Shown here: one piece after another, positions 11,796 to 23,067 of the stretch | How positions within the stretch are numbered: the stretch's first letter is position 1 | Layout: every line of letters starts with the position of its first letter | Source: Neoceratodus forsteri | Taxonomy: Eukaryota > Chordata > Ceratodontiformes > Ceratodontidae | DNA length: 64,000 bases | Direction of reading: 5' to 3' | NCBI GenBank assembly: GCA_016271365.2 | Contig: CM028132.1 | Coordinates: 591,363,001 to 591,427,000 of the forward strand | Translations under genes and position numbers: made by a program | Notes under the pieces: model-generated | Seen by the model: the letters and a program-made list of their open reading frames with translations, nothing else | What the model was told of the DNA's origin: nothing | Databases searched by the model: none

Positions 11796-11970
11796 TCTTT
11801 GCGTGACAGCAGAACCAGATTTGGGAGTGAAAAGAAAACATTCACATTGTGCCAGCAGGTGGTTAGCTGTGCAGAGGCACAGCTGGTCTTAGGGGTGGGG
11901 GAGGTTAACTGACTGGGGTAGAAACACTCTGTGCAGACCCACTAGGTGCAGCAGTAGTGTCAGCTGCTGC

Positions 11971-11990
11971 AGAGAGAGAGAGAGAGAGAG
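11971..11990. repeat. (GA)n microsatellite
   Basis: Ten GA/AG dinucleotide units are visible. They follow the LINE tail and have no evident function. Confidence 0.9.
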
Positions 11991-12379
11991 CTGCTCGACT
12001 GAGAAAGTATGAGCTCTGAAGTCAAGGCAGGGGCCAAAAGGTGAATTTAAAATGTGCATTCTGTGCCCCCCCACCCGAAAAGTGAAATTGTACCTGAAAT
12101 CTCCCCAATGAACAAACTTAGGAATAATAATAATAATTTTTCTTTGACTGAGAAGGGAGTTATGCCTTCTACCTGTCATTCATCAGATGGGATGCCTTGT
12201 TGTACTACTTAGTTTCCTTTGTTTTTCATAGGGAAAATGCTGGCCTGCACTACTTTTCAACCACCCCACGCCACATTTATGATGGCCAGTCCCTCATCTT
12301 ACCTCTCAGAAGCCTTATGTGCAACACGGAGAAGGTGATGACCCACACTGTATCTACATTTCTACAGCAAATATTCATA

Positions 12380-13080
12380 TTAACGTACTAACATTAAAAA
12401 ATGTGAAGGAATACAAATGTCTTGGGGTTATGATAGACGACTGCACTAAAATAACATACACATTAACAACTCCATCATAAAAGTAAACGAATGCCTAGGA
12501 GCACTAAGAAGGAAGGCTTACTTCATTCCCAAAGACACTAGGAAAATAACGGCAACACAACTCTTATTACCCATATTAGAATACGGTAACCTTGCATATC
12601 AGCATACTACCGACTCTACACTGAAAAAGCTTGACAGAACGTACAACAGACTAGCAAGATTTGTACTAGGATGCAAATACGACACACATCACTGCTCAGT
12701 GTACAGTATACTGACCTATAATTGGACTCGCTAGAACTCAGAGGGGAAAAATCAAGAGCATTAACCGCTTACAAATTTTACAAGGATCCAACTATACCGT
12801 CTGAAAACAAAAAGGATATAACCAATACATATGCACAAAATCTAAGGGAGGCAAAAACAGAGGAGTTCTCTTACCTAGAATATCCAGTTACTATGAAGAA
12901 ATGAATTCCTACTGGTGGGCTGCAAATCAATGGAACAAGCTACCCCCAGAGATTAGTAAGGCATCTGCTGTGAAAGCATTCAAAACCTTGTTAAAACAAA
13001 CATTTACTCGATATCTGCACCTGTTATTGATTGTAGAGTAATGTCAAGCGCGTCAGCCACACTGATACATGTTAGTAGGT
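12380..13080 (+). mobile_element. L2/Rex-like LINE, end of ORF2
   Basis: Across three plus frames the sequence reads as the last part of an ORF2. It has a KEYKCLGV-type motif near 12410 and LPILEYGNLAYQH near 12570. Next come LARFVLGCKYDTHH near 12650 and LELRGEKSRALTAYKFYKDP near 12730. This is the region after the RT palm in L2-related LINEs (YKYLG, then ILEYG, then an alpha-helical tail). Several indels and stops are present. Confidence 0.65.
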
Positions 13081-13104
13081 TAAATGTATCCTTCCTTTGT
13101 GTAT

Positions 13105-13270
13105 AATCTAGATTTAGTAGTTGCCGTATTGGTCCTTGCAAGAATAGATCCAGAAGCAAATGATTTGATACCTTTTAATGGACCAACATAGATGTAACAA
13201 CAAGAACAAAGTGCTCTAGCTTTCGGACCAACCAGTCCTTCTTCAGAAGCTCATGGCAGTTGTTTAGAAA
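13105..13270. repeat. Interspersed repeat, possibly Penelope-like end
   Basis: The segment contains GATACCTTTTAATGGACCAACAT followed by AGCTTTCGGACCAACCAGTCCTTCTTCAGAAG (described here by its parts ATACCTTTTAATGG and TTTCGGACC...CTTCTTCAG). Such a pair of motifs recurs in reptile and amphibian interspersed repeats that I associate with Penelope-like elements. No RT is present, so the class is uncertain. Confidence 0.3.
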
Positions 13271-13857
13271 ATACAATACTTATAACAGCTAGATAATGCA
13301 GAGAAAACAGAAAAAATCCCATTGGTTTAAAATACTCATTTAAAAAAAACAGAAGATGATGTCAGAGAAGTTTAACAGTACAATACTGCCCTCAGTCCGA
13401 ATGAACCTTGGGTTCAGATGTGCTTGGTGCAACACACATGCAAAGAATCCTACTGCACATAAATTTAATTGACATAAGATAACACTGCTGAAGCAAATAA
13501 CTCCCAAATCAAGCCATGAGTGTCACAGTCAGTATAAGGATGTGATTACTGAAAGGCAAACTTGTATTTAAATGTATCCCTCATTGTATATATGGAACAG
13601 AAACTTTGTATCTAAATGTATCCCTCCTTGTATATAAGAAGCTTTGTATCGAGTGTGTATATTACACTGTCAGGCTGAAACCTCTTGTATTCCTCCTTTG
13701 TACATAAGAAACGTATCCAAGCAAGACAACTTTGTAAACAGGCCTGCAAAGTCCTAACAGTTCAATCCTGCTGAAAAGTAAAGATTTATCCATCCATCTA
13801 TCCATATTAATCTGTGTTGCTAAATGAACAGGCCAATTTGTGAATAGCAATGCACAC
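13271..13857. other. No gene; AT-rich sequence with degenerate local repeats
   Basis: Around 13565-13700 the phrase TGTATCCCTC..TTGTATATA recurs two to three times, suggesting short degenerate tandem repeats. It could be part of an LTR, but no partner is visible in the window. Confidence 0.35.
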
Positions 13858-14330
13858 ATTTATTTATTTATTTAACACTTTGGATTACATTACCTTTGAG
13901 CTAATAGCTCTTTTACAAAGGTTCCACATCAAAAATACATGATACACAGTCACATTTAAATACATAGGTTTCTAACATTCAGTACAACTTAAGATAAACA
14001 GCTATTAAAGCAAGTTAATATGCAGTATGCAACCATTGACCTTGTCATAATAGTTTGCTATACATCCATAGCCTTGTCTTAGATAAATAGTAGGCTATAA
14101 AGCCTGTGTATTGATGTTTGAGGTGTAACATGTGGGACAGTGGGCCTTCCAAGTGGGTAGTGGAAATAGAGAGTCAGAGGTATGGGATTCCCTAGTAACT
14201 AGAGAGTCAGAGGGGTATCCTGTGATGAGGGCGACTACTATTGAGTGCTTTCACAAAGGGTAACTCAATAATGGCACCATGTTCACAGGGCTACTGGACA
14301 GGGAGGGTGACCGGATGGGGGCGGCAAATA
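13858..14330 (-). mobile_element. L2-like LINE 3' end
   Basis: Read on the minus strand, this tail ends in AAATAAATAAATAAA at 13858-13872. It carries a nested hairpin: ACCTTTG (13892-13898) pairs with CAAAGGT (13916-13922), and GAGCT pairs with AGCTC around AAT (13898-13910). The same arrangement occurs at 25125, 38350, 44390 and 53000 with different bases. The right boundary is approximate. Confidence 0.6.
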
Positions 14331-14334
14331 TAGT

Positions 14335-14770
14335 GACAGGATGTTACTATATGTACATGTGCATGGGGGAGAGCGAGCATGTCATGTGATGGGCGGAAGG
14401 GGAGGGAGGGTTTGTGAGACGTACTGCAGTAGCGGGCTGCCGAACTATCTCCGTGGCATGGTGGGTTGGTGGCAGGCTAGGGTTGCGAGGATGCCAAGTT
14501 CGGTTCTGGGTGTGTGTTCATTTTGTTGCACCCAGCTGTGATTTTTTTTTTTGTCTGTTTTTGCACCCCCCCCCCCGGAGTTGAGAATCCTTTAGTAGGG
14601 AGTGTGGGGCAAAGCCCTCGCGGGTGAGGGTGTGGCGGAGCACAGCCCCACATAAAAAAGTCTTTGTGCCATTTTGTTGTAGTTAATATGTTACATCACC
14701 AAATTGATTTTCGGTGATGTACACTTCGCTTATAATGGCAATTGCCTTTCTGTGATCACTGTTATGATAT
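14335..14770 (+). repeat. tRNA-derived SINE with hairpin tail, copy 1
   Basis: A GTGGCATGGTGGG stretch near 14454 (A-box-like) and AGTTCGGTTCTGG near 14496 (B-box-like) suggest a tRNA-derived head. A poly-T stretch, a GGAGTTGAGAATCC segment and a GGGGCAAAG segment follow. The tail contains a hairpin at 14694-14719, CATCACC with GGTGATG. The same order of parts occurs in reverse orientation at 63600-64000, which defines the family. It does not code for protein. Confidence 0.6.
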
Positions 14771-14929
14771 GGAACTATCAGAGGTAGGGAGGAGGCAGGT
14801 GGTATCAGTGATAGGTAGTTTGTTTGTGGTGAATGAGTGGAACAGGAGTATAGGGGTTAAGGGGTAGAGATAGGGATTTCCACCATGTTTTGGGCTTCTT
14901 AAGCATTCCATAATGTGCCCCACTATGTA

Positions 14930-15395
14930 CCTGTTTTCAGTGACCCACATTTGGGTGAGGAAACATCACAGGCAGATTTCTGTTCACTATCCTTTGTGGG
15001 CCAGGTGGCCTTCTCACACCCTATTCCCCACCTCTGGAACAACATCCACTGCATTCCACTTTGACTCCAGCCCTGGTTTGAAGACCCAGTTATATGAGCC
15101 TACCATTCCTCTCTGTAACTGTTTTTGATTTATGCAGGCACTCACACCCTCGCACTTGTGCTTACCTTCAGGTGTGTCCTCAAGTCATTGTATGCTTACT
15201 ATACTATTGTATGGATTATGTCTCTGTGCACAGTCAGTTTTACACTATATGTTCTTACCTTGTAACCACTCCCTTCTTACAGTATCACTCCTTCTGTTCA
15301 TCCATCCATCCAGATGCAGTTGGAATTAAGCTATCCAGCTAACTGTGTTCAACTGATCAAAATCTATAAATGAATACATGAATAAATAATGAAAA
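14930..15395 (+). mobile_element. L2-like LINE, last codons and 3' UTR
   Basis: The plus strand reads HTLFPHLWNNIHCIP in one frame near 15020, the FxPRLWNSLP-like end of L2 ORF2. A 3' UTR follows, ending in a TGAATACATGAATAAATAATG tail near 15390. It resembles the end of 10850-11795 in order but is diverged. The left boundary is approximate. Confidence 0.55.
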
Positions 15396-15899
15396 GCCAA
15401 AAGGTATGATCCTGCATTGTAAAGTCAGGAACTGCAATTCAAGAATCTCTTTTCCTGCAGTTGAAATCTTTCTTTTAGAGTTCCCTTACTGACTACATTT
15501 TATCAGCTTCCAGACAAGCAGTCAAACCTCTCAACTGTTCTTGATATACTGTACAAGAAAGTGCCTTGATTTTCCAGGAGGTCTGTGATTTTGCCTCAAA
15601 GTTTCCTCAGTTCCTTCTGTACTAAGCCCTGTGTAGGGATTTGAAGCATAAAATGCTTTACATAAATGTCACAGTCTAGTACTCCTTCAGAAAAGACATA
15701 GAAACATAGAAACATAGAATCTGATGGCAGATAAGGACCGCTTGGCCCCCTAGTCTACCCAATTTTCTACCTAACAGATAAGCTGCAGATCCTAGTTAAC
15801 CAAAAGCTTACTTCCTCCTACCCCCCCCCACTAGGACTGCTGTATGCCTGTCCCATGCATTCTTGAAGTCCCCACTGTTCTTGACTCCACGACCTCCTC

Positions 15900-18720
15900 A
15901 GGGAGGCTGTTCTATCATCCAAACCCTCTTAGTGAAAAATACTTCCTCACATTACCTCTGAGCCGTCCCCATCAATCTTCAAATTGTGCCCCTTGTTCTT
16001 GCACATCTCTTTTCTGGAAGATGCTACCCTCTTGGACTTTGTTAATTCCCTTGAGGTACTTGAAAGTTTCTATCATGTCCCCTCTCTCCCTTCTTTCCTC
16101 AAGGGTATACATATTAAGCTCCTTTAGTCTTTCTTCATATGTCTTCTGGTGCAGACCCTGCACCATTTTGGTTGCCCTCCTCTGGACAGCCTCCACTCTG
16201 TCTATGTCTTTGCGGAGATGGGGTCTCCAGAACTGCACACAGTACTCCAGATGGGGTCTCACCAACTGTCTGTACAGAGGGATAACAACTTCTTGTTTTC
16301 TACTATTGATGCCTCTTCCTATGCATCCCAGTATCCCACCAGCCTTCCTTACTGCCTTCTCACATTGCTTGCCCACCTTTAGGTCATCTGATGTAATTAC
16401 CCCAGGTCCCTTTCTATTTTACTGTTGTCAGTATCTTACCCCCATTGTGTACACTTACTCTGGGTTTTTGTTTCCCATGTGCATTACCTTGCACTTCTTT
16501 GCATTGAATCTGAGCTGCCATACATTTGTCCATTCCTCTAACCTTGCCAAGTCCCTTCTCATCCTTTCCACTCCATCTTGTGTATCGACCCTGTTGCAGA
16601 TCTTTGTGTCATCTGCAAAGAGACATACTTTTCCTTCCAGTTCCTCTGCAATGTCACTTATAGAGACATTAAAAAGGACCGGTCCCAGTACTGAACCCTG
16701 TGGTACCTTGCTAGTAACCCTCCTTTCTTCACTGTGTACTCCATTTACTACACCCTTTGCGTCCTGTTGCCTAGCCAATTTTTTATCCAGGCTACCACCT
16801 TGGGACCCACTCCAAGGCTGGCTAACTTGTGTATTAATCTTTTGTGTGGGACTGTATCAAATGCCTTGCTAAAATCTAGGTAGGCCATGTCCACAGCCCC
16901 TCCCTGGTCTACTACTTTGGTCACCCAGTCAAAGAAATCTATTAGATTCGTCTGACACGACCTTCCCAATGTGAATCCATGCTGCCTTGGGTCCTGTGCC
17001 CCACTGGCCTCTAGGTACTCAACAATTCTTTCCTTCAGAAGTGATTCCATCATTTTCCCTACCACTGAGGTCAAACTAACTGGTCTGTAGTTTCCTGCCT
17101 CTGTCCTGCTCCCACTTTTGTGAAGAGGAATCACATCTGCCCTCCTCCAGTCCTCGGGTACCACCCCATCCTCCCATGATTTGTTAAAGACAGTAGTCAG
17201 TGGTGTCACTAGTTCTACTGTTAGTTCTTTTAGAATTCTTGGGTGAATCCTATCAGGCCCCATTGCTTTGTCCACCTTCAATTTTATTAGTTCTTTCAGA
17301 ACCCTTTCTTCTGTAAATGGACTGGTATCGACCCCCATCTTCAGAGTGTTTCTCTTGTTTGGTTTAGGTAACTCCCCCTCCTCTTCCTTTGTGAATACTG
17401 AGCAGAAATATTTGTTCAGTATCTCTGCTTTTTCACTGTCACCCTCTACCCACATTCCCTCCCTTTATTAAGCTTCAGTATCCCTCCTTTGTTCTTTTCT
17501 TCACTCCCTAATGTACATATAAACGGTCTTATCCCCTTCTTAACAGAATTGGCTATCCTTTCCTCGGTTTGGGCCTTTGCTATTCTGACTGCCTTCCAGC
17601 CTCTTTCTGCTTTAACTGATAAAGTTCTCTGTCCTGCTCCTTCTGTGTATCCTTATATTTCCTGAATGCTGTCCTTTCTCCTTAACCTTCCCTGCCACTT
17701 TTTGAGAACCATAGCGTTTCTTCCTTCATTGTGTTTTATTGATTTGTTTTACACAAAGGCTTGTTGCCTCTGTGATGGCTGTTTTGATCACTCCCCATTG
17801 TTCCTCCACCCTCCTTCTTGCCTGTTTGCTAGTATTTTCTGAGGCACTCTCTCATTTTCCCAAAGTCAGCCTCCTAAAGTCCAGTACTCTTGCTTTTGTA
17901 TGGCTTGATTGTATGGCTGTGTTTATCATGAACCACACTGTTTGGTGGTCACTTGTTCCCAGGTGGCTACCCACTTCTAAATCTGAGATTCTTTCTCCAT
18001 CCCATTTGAGTACCGGGTCTAAGACTGCTCCCTCAGTAGGTTCCAATACTAGCTGTCTGAGGCATGCCCCTGGGGCATCAAGAATGACCCTGCTCTTGGA
18101 TGTGCTGCAGCAAAGGTGCTCCAGTTAACATCTGGCATATTCAGGTCCCCATCAACAATATCTCCCTTTTCTGCCATTCTAAGAAAGCCTTCTATCATTT
18201 ACTTGTCCACTCCTCCTCCTGAGATGGGGGTCTGTATACAACCCCATGCAGATTGTGTGCCATTTCCTGTCTCCAGGGTGACCCAAAGTGCCTCATCTGC
18301 TCCCTGTTTACTCTTTAGTTCTGTTGCTTGATCCTTCCTTTACATAGAGAGCTACTCCTCCTCCTCTTTACCCTCCCTGTCCCTCCTGTAGATTGTGTAT
18401 CCTGGTATGTTGACATCCCAGTCATGGTTCTCTGTGTACCATGTTTCTGTGACTGCCACAATATCCAGACAACCCTCTTCCATCAAGGCCACTAGTTCAG
18501 GGAGCTTGTTACACAGACTACGGGCATTGGTACTCATCACCCTCCACTTTTTGATAGCCTTACCCCTTTTAGCCCCATTTCTGTCCTTACTGCCTTTTGC
18601 CTTTTTTTACATTTAAATCTATTCTGCTCCCTAATAACCTCTGTACCTTGGTGTTTACCTCACTAATCACCATGTTTTGTGGGGGGAGGCTCGGATTTCC
18701 CTGCTCCTTTTCAGTGCCTC
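15900..18720 (-). pseudogene. CR1 ORF2: APE endonuclease and reverse transcriptase
   Basis: The endonuclease starts MSTNARSLCNKLPE (about 18540), with VTETWYTENHDW near 18450 and SDHQTVWF near 17960. The RT follows in frame from 17455 to 16748: GPDRIHPRILKEL, then the ADVIPLHKSGSRTEAGNYRP block, then AYLDFSKAFDTVPHKRL. A frameshift near 16760 leads to VPQGSVLGPVLF and CLFADDTKI (the catalytic FADD box, near 16620). After a further stop the C-terminal part runs from KQCEKAVRKAGG through RPHLEYCVQFWRPHL to the LRKYF motif near 15930. All domains of a CR1 ORF2 are present in the right order, but frames are broken at several points. Confidence 0.9.
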
Positions 18721-18726
18721 CCCCTT

Positions 18727-19651
18727 TGGCTAGTTTAAATGCTTGCCAATGAAGCATTTAAACCTCTCACCTAGGATCCTGGTTCCCCCCCTGGATAGAT
18801 GCAGACCATCACACCAGTATAGGCCTGCATCCCTCCAGGTGGCTCCCCAGTACCCAATGAAGCCAAGACCCTGAGCTCCACACCAGTTTTTCAACCACTC
18901 ATTGAATTCCCTGGTGAGAAGTACCCTAGCATCTCCCTTGCCATAGACAGGCAGCACCTCCGAGAAGGTTACCGTATGCGCTACTTGTCTAAGGCCCCTT
19001 CCCAACTCTACAAACTCCTGTTGCATGGCTCTGATCCCATTCCTAGCCAGGTCATTTGTCCCTAGGAGGACAATGACATCCAGCTCCCTCCCTCGTGCAG
19101 CTCCTCCCACGATCCTGAGGATTCGCTTCCTGTCCCTCCAAGCCGTGGCGCCAGGAAGGCACCTTACCTCCTCTCCCTCCTCCCTCCATTTCTACCCCCT
19201 AATGATTGAGTCCCCACCAGGAGTTGTTTTCTTCCCTGTGGGGTCCCATGCCACCCTCCTGTGGGTCTCCTTTGTGAAGGTTCCAGCATCCTCCTTGGTC
19301 TCCACTGCAGGTGCCTCCATAGAGGAACCACTATCCACCAGAAGAAGCGAATGAATTGTGGAGAGGTACAGCTGGAGGGATGCAACTCTGTTCCACCACC
19401 CTCTTCCTCCTTGAGCCCACCCTGGTCCAGCCTCTCCTCTTTCTTGGCAACCTCTGAGGTAGTGGCATTGGCCCTGGTGGTCCCTGGGTGGGGGAGGAGG
19501 TTTCACGAATCCTAGCCAGGTCAGCCTGGAGATGGGCAACCTCCTCTCTCAGACCAGAGAGGTGCCTGCAAATAGGGCAGCATCGCAGCCTCCAGAATGT
19601 CTCCCAGAACACTGCCGCCCCACAGCCATTGCACTGAACCACTCCTATCAT
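18727..19651 (-). pseudogene. CR1 ORF1: Cys motif plus SGNH esterase
   Basis: ORF1 proteins of CR1 bind RNA and carry an esterase domain. The start at 19651 is followed within 30 residues by C-x2-C and later C-x2-C (CNGCG...CCPICRHL), a PHD-like zinc motif. A short coiled stretch follows (LREEVAHLQADLARI) and then a Pro/Arg-rich linker. After a frame change the esterase begins: VIVLLGTNDLARNG (GTND block, about 19060) and YWCDGLHLSRGGTRIL (Asp-His block, about 18780). It ends CFIGKHLN before a stop at about 18727. One or more frameshifts near 19200-19330 separate the two halves. Confidence 0.85.
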
Positions 19652-19970
19652 GTCTTATTTTGTGTCCTCTCTACTGTTTCTCTGGATGCTTATTCACTCC
19701 TCTCCTTACAACTCTCACCCTTCCTGTTCTGGGACAGCAACTTCCTATCTTTTCAGTAGCCTCCTTCTTCCTTGCTCAGTATCAAACCACCAGCAGCTAG
19801 GGGGAGAGTGAGCTACTTTTTTCCTTTAGGGTTGACAAAACCAATGTTTCTCTATGATCCTTTCCTTCCTACTGCCCAACAGGAAGTTCCTGTTGACAGT
19901 CAAATCCAGTGGCTATAAAAGTAGAACTGGCTTTGGGTGGGTGGGATGGAGGGCAATTAGTAAGAAAAAA

Positions 19971-20876
19971 GGCTAGCAACAGGAAGTTGTAATTTGACTC
20001 ACCTGCTTTTATAGTGTCTAAACCACACCCCAGGTAAGCTCTCTTTCCTCCTACTGGTTTAGCAAAGTCAGCTGATACAGTACCCTTCCCTGCACAGAAC
20101 ACACACTGACTTTCTTTCTTTTTAACCCTAAATAAGACCCCTTCTACTTCTAATAAAGTTATCTGTCTACTTAATCTTAACAGTCACTGACTACTGCTGA
20201 GATATAAGTTTTAAATTAATAAGAAAATGTAGCTTCTTTTAGTTAGCTGCTTTCTGCTCTACAAGCAAGGCTAGCAACAGGAAGTTGTAATTTGACTCAC
20301 CTGCTTTTATAGTGTCTAAACCACACCCCAGGTAAGCTCTCTTTCCTCCTACTGGTTTAGCAAAGTCAGCTGATACAGTACCCTTCCCTGCACAGAACAC
20401 ACACTGACTTTCTTTCTTTTCTTTCTTTTTTAACCCTAAATAAGACCACTTCTACTTCTAATAAAGTTATCTGTCTACTTAATCTTAACAGTCACTGACT
20501 CCTGCTGAGATATAAGTTTTAAATTAATAAGAAAATGTAGCTTCTTTTAGTTAGCTGCTTTCTGCTCTACAAGGCTAGCAACAGGAAGTTGTAATTTGAC
20601 TCACCTGCTTTTATAGTGTCTAAACCACACCCCCAGGTAAGCTGTCTTTCCTCCTACTGGTTTAGCAAAGTCAGCTGATACAGTACCCTTCCCTGCACAG
20701 AACACACACTGACTTTCTTTCTTTTCTTTTTTAACCCTAAATAAGACCCTTCTACTTCTAATAAAGTTATCTGTCTACTTAATCTTAACAGTCACTGACT
20801 CCTGCTGAGATATAAGTTTTAAATTAATAAGAAAATGTAGCTTCTTTTAGTTAGCTGCTTTCTGCTCTACAAGCAA
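19971..20876 (-). repeat. Three tandem ~300-bp units in the CR1 5' leader
   Basis: Units start at 19971, 20269 and 20573 and the third ends at 20876. Their lengths are 298, 304 and 304 bases, and they are nearly identical, differing mainly by a CTTTT run and a few indels. Each begins GGCTAGCAACAGGAAG on the plus strand. Read on the minus strand, each has GACACTATAAAAGCAGG, a TATA-like box about 40 bases before the unit end. They sit directly upstream of ORF1, in the position of LINE promoter monomers. Confidence 0.85.
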
Positions 20877-21073
20877 GGCTAGCAACAGCCTTTTAACTAA
20901 GGCCCCGGTGTTCAAAAGCTTAGTAAGTGCTACCCATGTTACTGACATGCTAATCGAGAATAACATGAGCTGATAAAAAGGAGGCCATATTCAAAGCAAA
21001 TATAAAATCCTCACTGCTCATGCATTACAGCTAATATGTTTAGAAAGCCATAACTAGAACATGCACACAGGTT

Positions 21074-21530
21074 TCTGCACTCAGTCCTGAAAATTAGTCA
21101 AAACTCTAATGTCATGGAAAAAACTCATGGTTACTAGAGCCAAACATGCAAAAGATGCAGCCCTAGCACTTTGGGTACAAACATGACCCTTCATCAGGGA
21201 GTGTGGCTATCTGAGATAATTGCTTCACTTAAATAAAGTATACATTAATATGTAATAGATAAAATCACAAGGTAGCCTGTTGCTGATGCATACTAACAAA
21301 TGTTAAAATACTAGTTTGCACAATAATAGAAATGAAAAGTGAGTTCTATGTTATTAAGCTGATTTACACCAAACTGGTCACTTTCTAGTGAAGCGAGCCT
21401 CACTCCCCTTTCGTTGTTGTGTGCTTATTGGTGCTGTGTCTTTTGTATGTTTGGCTCTAATAAACCGTGAGTGTTTTTCATGACACCGGAGTTTGATTGC
21501 TTTTCAGGACTGAGTGCAGTCAACCTATGT
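21074..21530. repeat. Smaller foldback nested in the left arm
   Basis: The outer arms at about 21074-21160 and 21433-21525 are inverted copies. CACTCAGTCCTGAAAA pairs with TTTTCAGGACTGAGTG, and AGAGCCAAACAT pairs with ATGTTTGGCTCT. The middle carries ACCCTTCATCAGGGAG. Removing it makes the two arms of the large palindrome similar in length, which supports a separate insertion. Confidence 0.6.
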
Positions 21531-21861
21531 GCATGGCCATATTCAAAGGCCACTAGTGCACAGCACTGACCTGACAGTGTGATCACATAGAATACACTGC
21601 TATGCCCATGCAAATGAGGGATCTACCATGCATACTGAGTGCAGAAGAATATTCAATGGTTTTGGCATTGCTAAATAGCCACTATCACTGCACTAATTAA
21701 TGCTACCAAAACCATGCCCTTATCTCTACGCATGAGTGTCCCCATAGCCACATACTGCACCCTGTAGTAAGGGCACAGTACATGCATGTAGGGACAGAAC
21801 AACAGCTGGACATCAATGCATGCTACCATACCAGCAACCCACAGCACAGGTATGGAACTGA

Positions 21862-21864
<3 letters not shown>

Positions 21865-21932
<68 letters not shown>
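21865..21932. repeat. (AT)n microsatellite
   Basis: About 68 bases of AT repeats with two G or C interruptions near the right end. The matching place in the other arm of the palindrome (near 22870) has no such run, so the expansion arose after the arms formed. Confidence 0.95.
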
Positions 21933-21935
<3 letters not shown>

Positions 21936-23067
21936 CACCACTTAAAAAGAGCCCCTATACTGTATGTGCAAAGACCACTTCATATGGTGCAAAGTAGCAG
22001 TATATACCCATTTCCCTAGCTTTACAGACAATTCTGACCACCCTGTCCGAACAGGTGTCATTCCCTGTTGGTGACTAGTGCGCCCCTCCCAACCACTGCC
22101 CCCCAACCATCCCACTGATCACTTCCAAACATCAAACTAATCCCCCCAGCTGTTCAACTGATCCCACCAACTGTCCAACTGATCCTCTCACCATCACTAA
22201 ACTGACCCTCTACCCTTCCCATTCACTCAAGACCCTCCACCCCTGAGACCTTCTTATCTCTGACACACCAAAGCTGTTATATGGCATTAGTGTCAGGGGC
22301 CAGCACAGCTCCTCCACTTATAACCTTGGTTGTCTGCCATCTGTATGACAGAGAACACTTGTACTCGTACTATAGAAGCACACAGTCACTCCCTTTCTTT
22401 CAGAGGGCATCTAGTCAAGGTGGTGAGCACAGGGGCTATGCTGTCAGCCATCACTAATGCCTTATAGCAGCACTGGTGTGTAGGGGAGTGGGGAGGTGCA
22501 GGGTGGAGGGTCCTGAGTGAGTGGGAGAGGTGGAGGTCAGTTGGATGGTTGGGGGTTACGTGGACTGACGGGGCGGTCAGGAGGATCAGTTGGATAGCTG
22601 TAGGAATCAGTTGGTTGGTTGGTTGGGGTGATCAATTGGACAGTTGGGGGGTTATATGGATGGTCAAGGGCATCAGCTGGATGGTTGGGGCAGTCATTGA
22701 TAGTGGCCACTAGCCACCAACAGAGGTAATGACTCCTATTCAGAATGGGTGACGAGGATTGTCCTTGAGGTTAGGGATGGAGGTATGTGCTGCCACTTTA
22801 CACCATATGGAGCAATCTTTGGCACTGCTATCCCATTGCAGGTATTGGGGTTCCTTAAGTGATGTTATCCAGCTCAGTTCCATATCTGTGCTGTATGTTG
22901 CTGGTATGGTAGCATGCACTGATGCTCTCACTGCTGTTCTCCCGAATACACATACTGTACCCTTACTGCAGGGTGCCAGGAGCAGAGGTGGGGCGGGGGC
23001 TGCACAGCTCTGCATAATGCTGCCATATTGTCTGCATAGCAGCACTGTGTGATATGCTAATGAGCCC

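Larger units (their letters stand above)
15696..20888 (-). mobile_element. CR1 LINE, nearly full length
   Basis: This is the most complete LINE in the window. On the minus strand it runs from a 5' leader of tandem units (19971-20876), through ORF1 (18727-19651) and ORF2 (about 15900-18720), to a short 3' UTR. The UTR ends in TTCTATGTTTCTATGT at 15696-15711, the short direct 3' repeats diagnostic of CR1. ORF2 follows ORF1 with little or no gap. The reading frames contain several indels and stops, so the copy is inactive but recent enough to align cleanly with 1-2046 and 23068-23793. Confidence 0.92.

Noticed and set aside
15844..16872. 342-codon plus-strand open frame
   Set aside because: It is the antisense of the CR1 reverse transcriptase on the minus strand, which shows clear RT motifs. 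The plus-strand protein has no family features.
21671..22019. Small open frames encoding Tyr-Ile repeats
   Set aside because: They are translations of the AT microsatellite.
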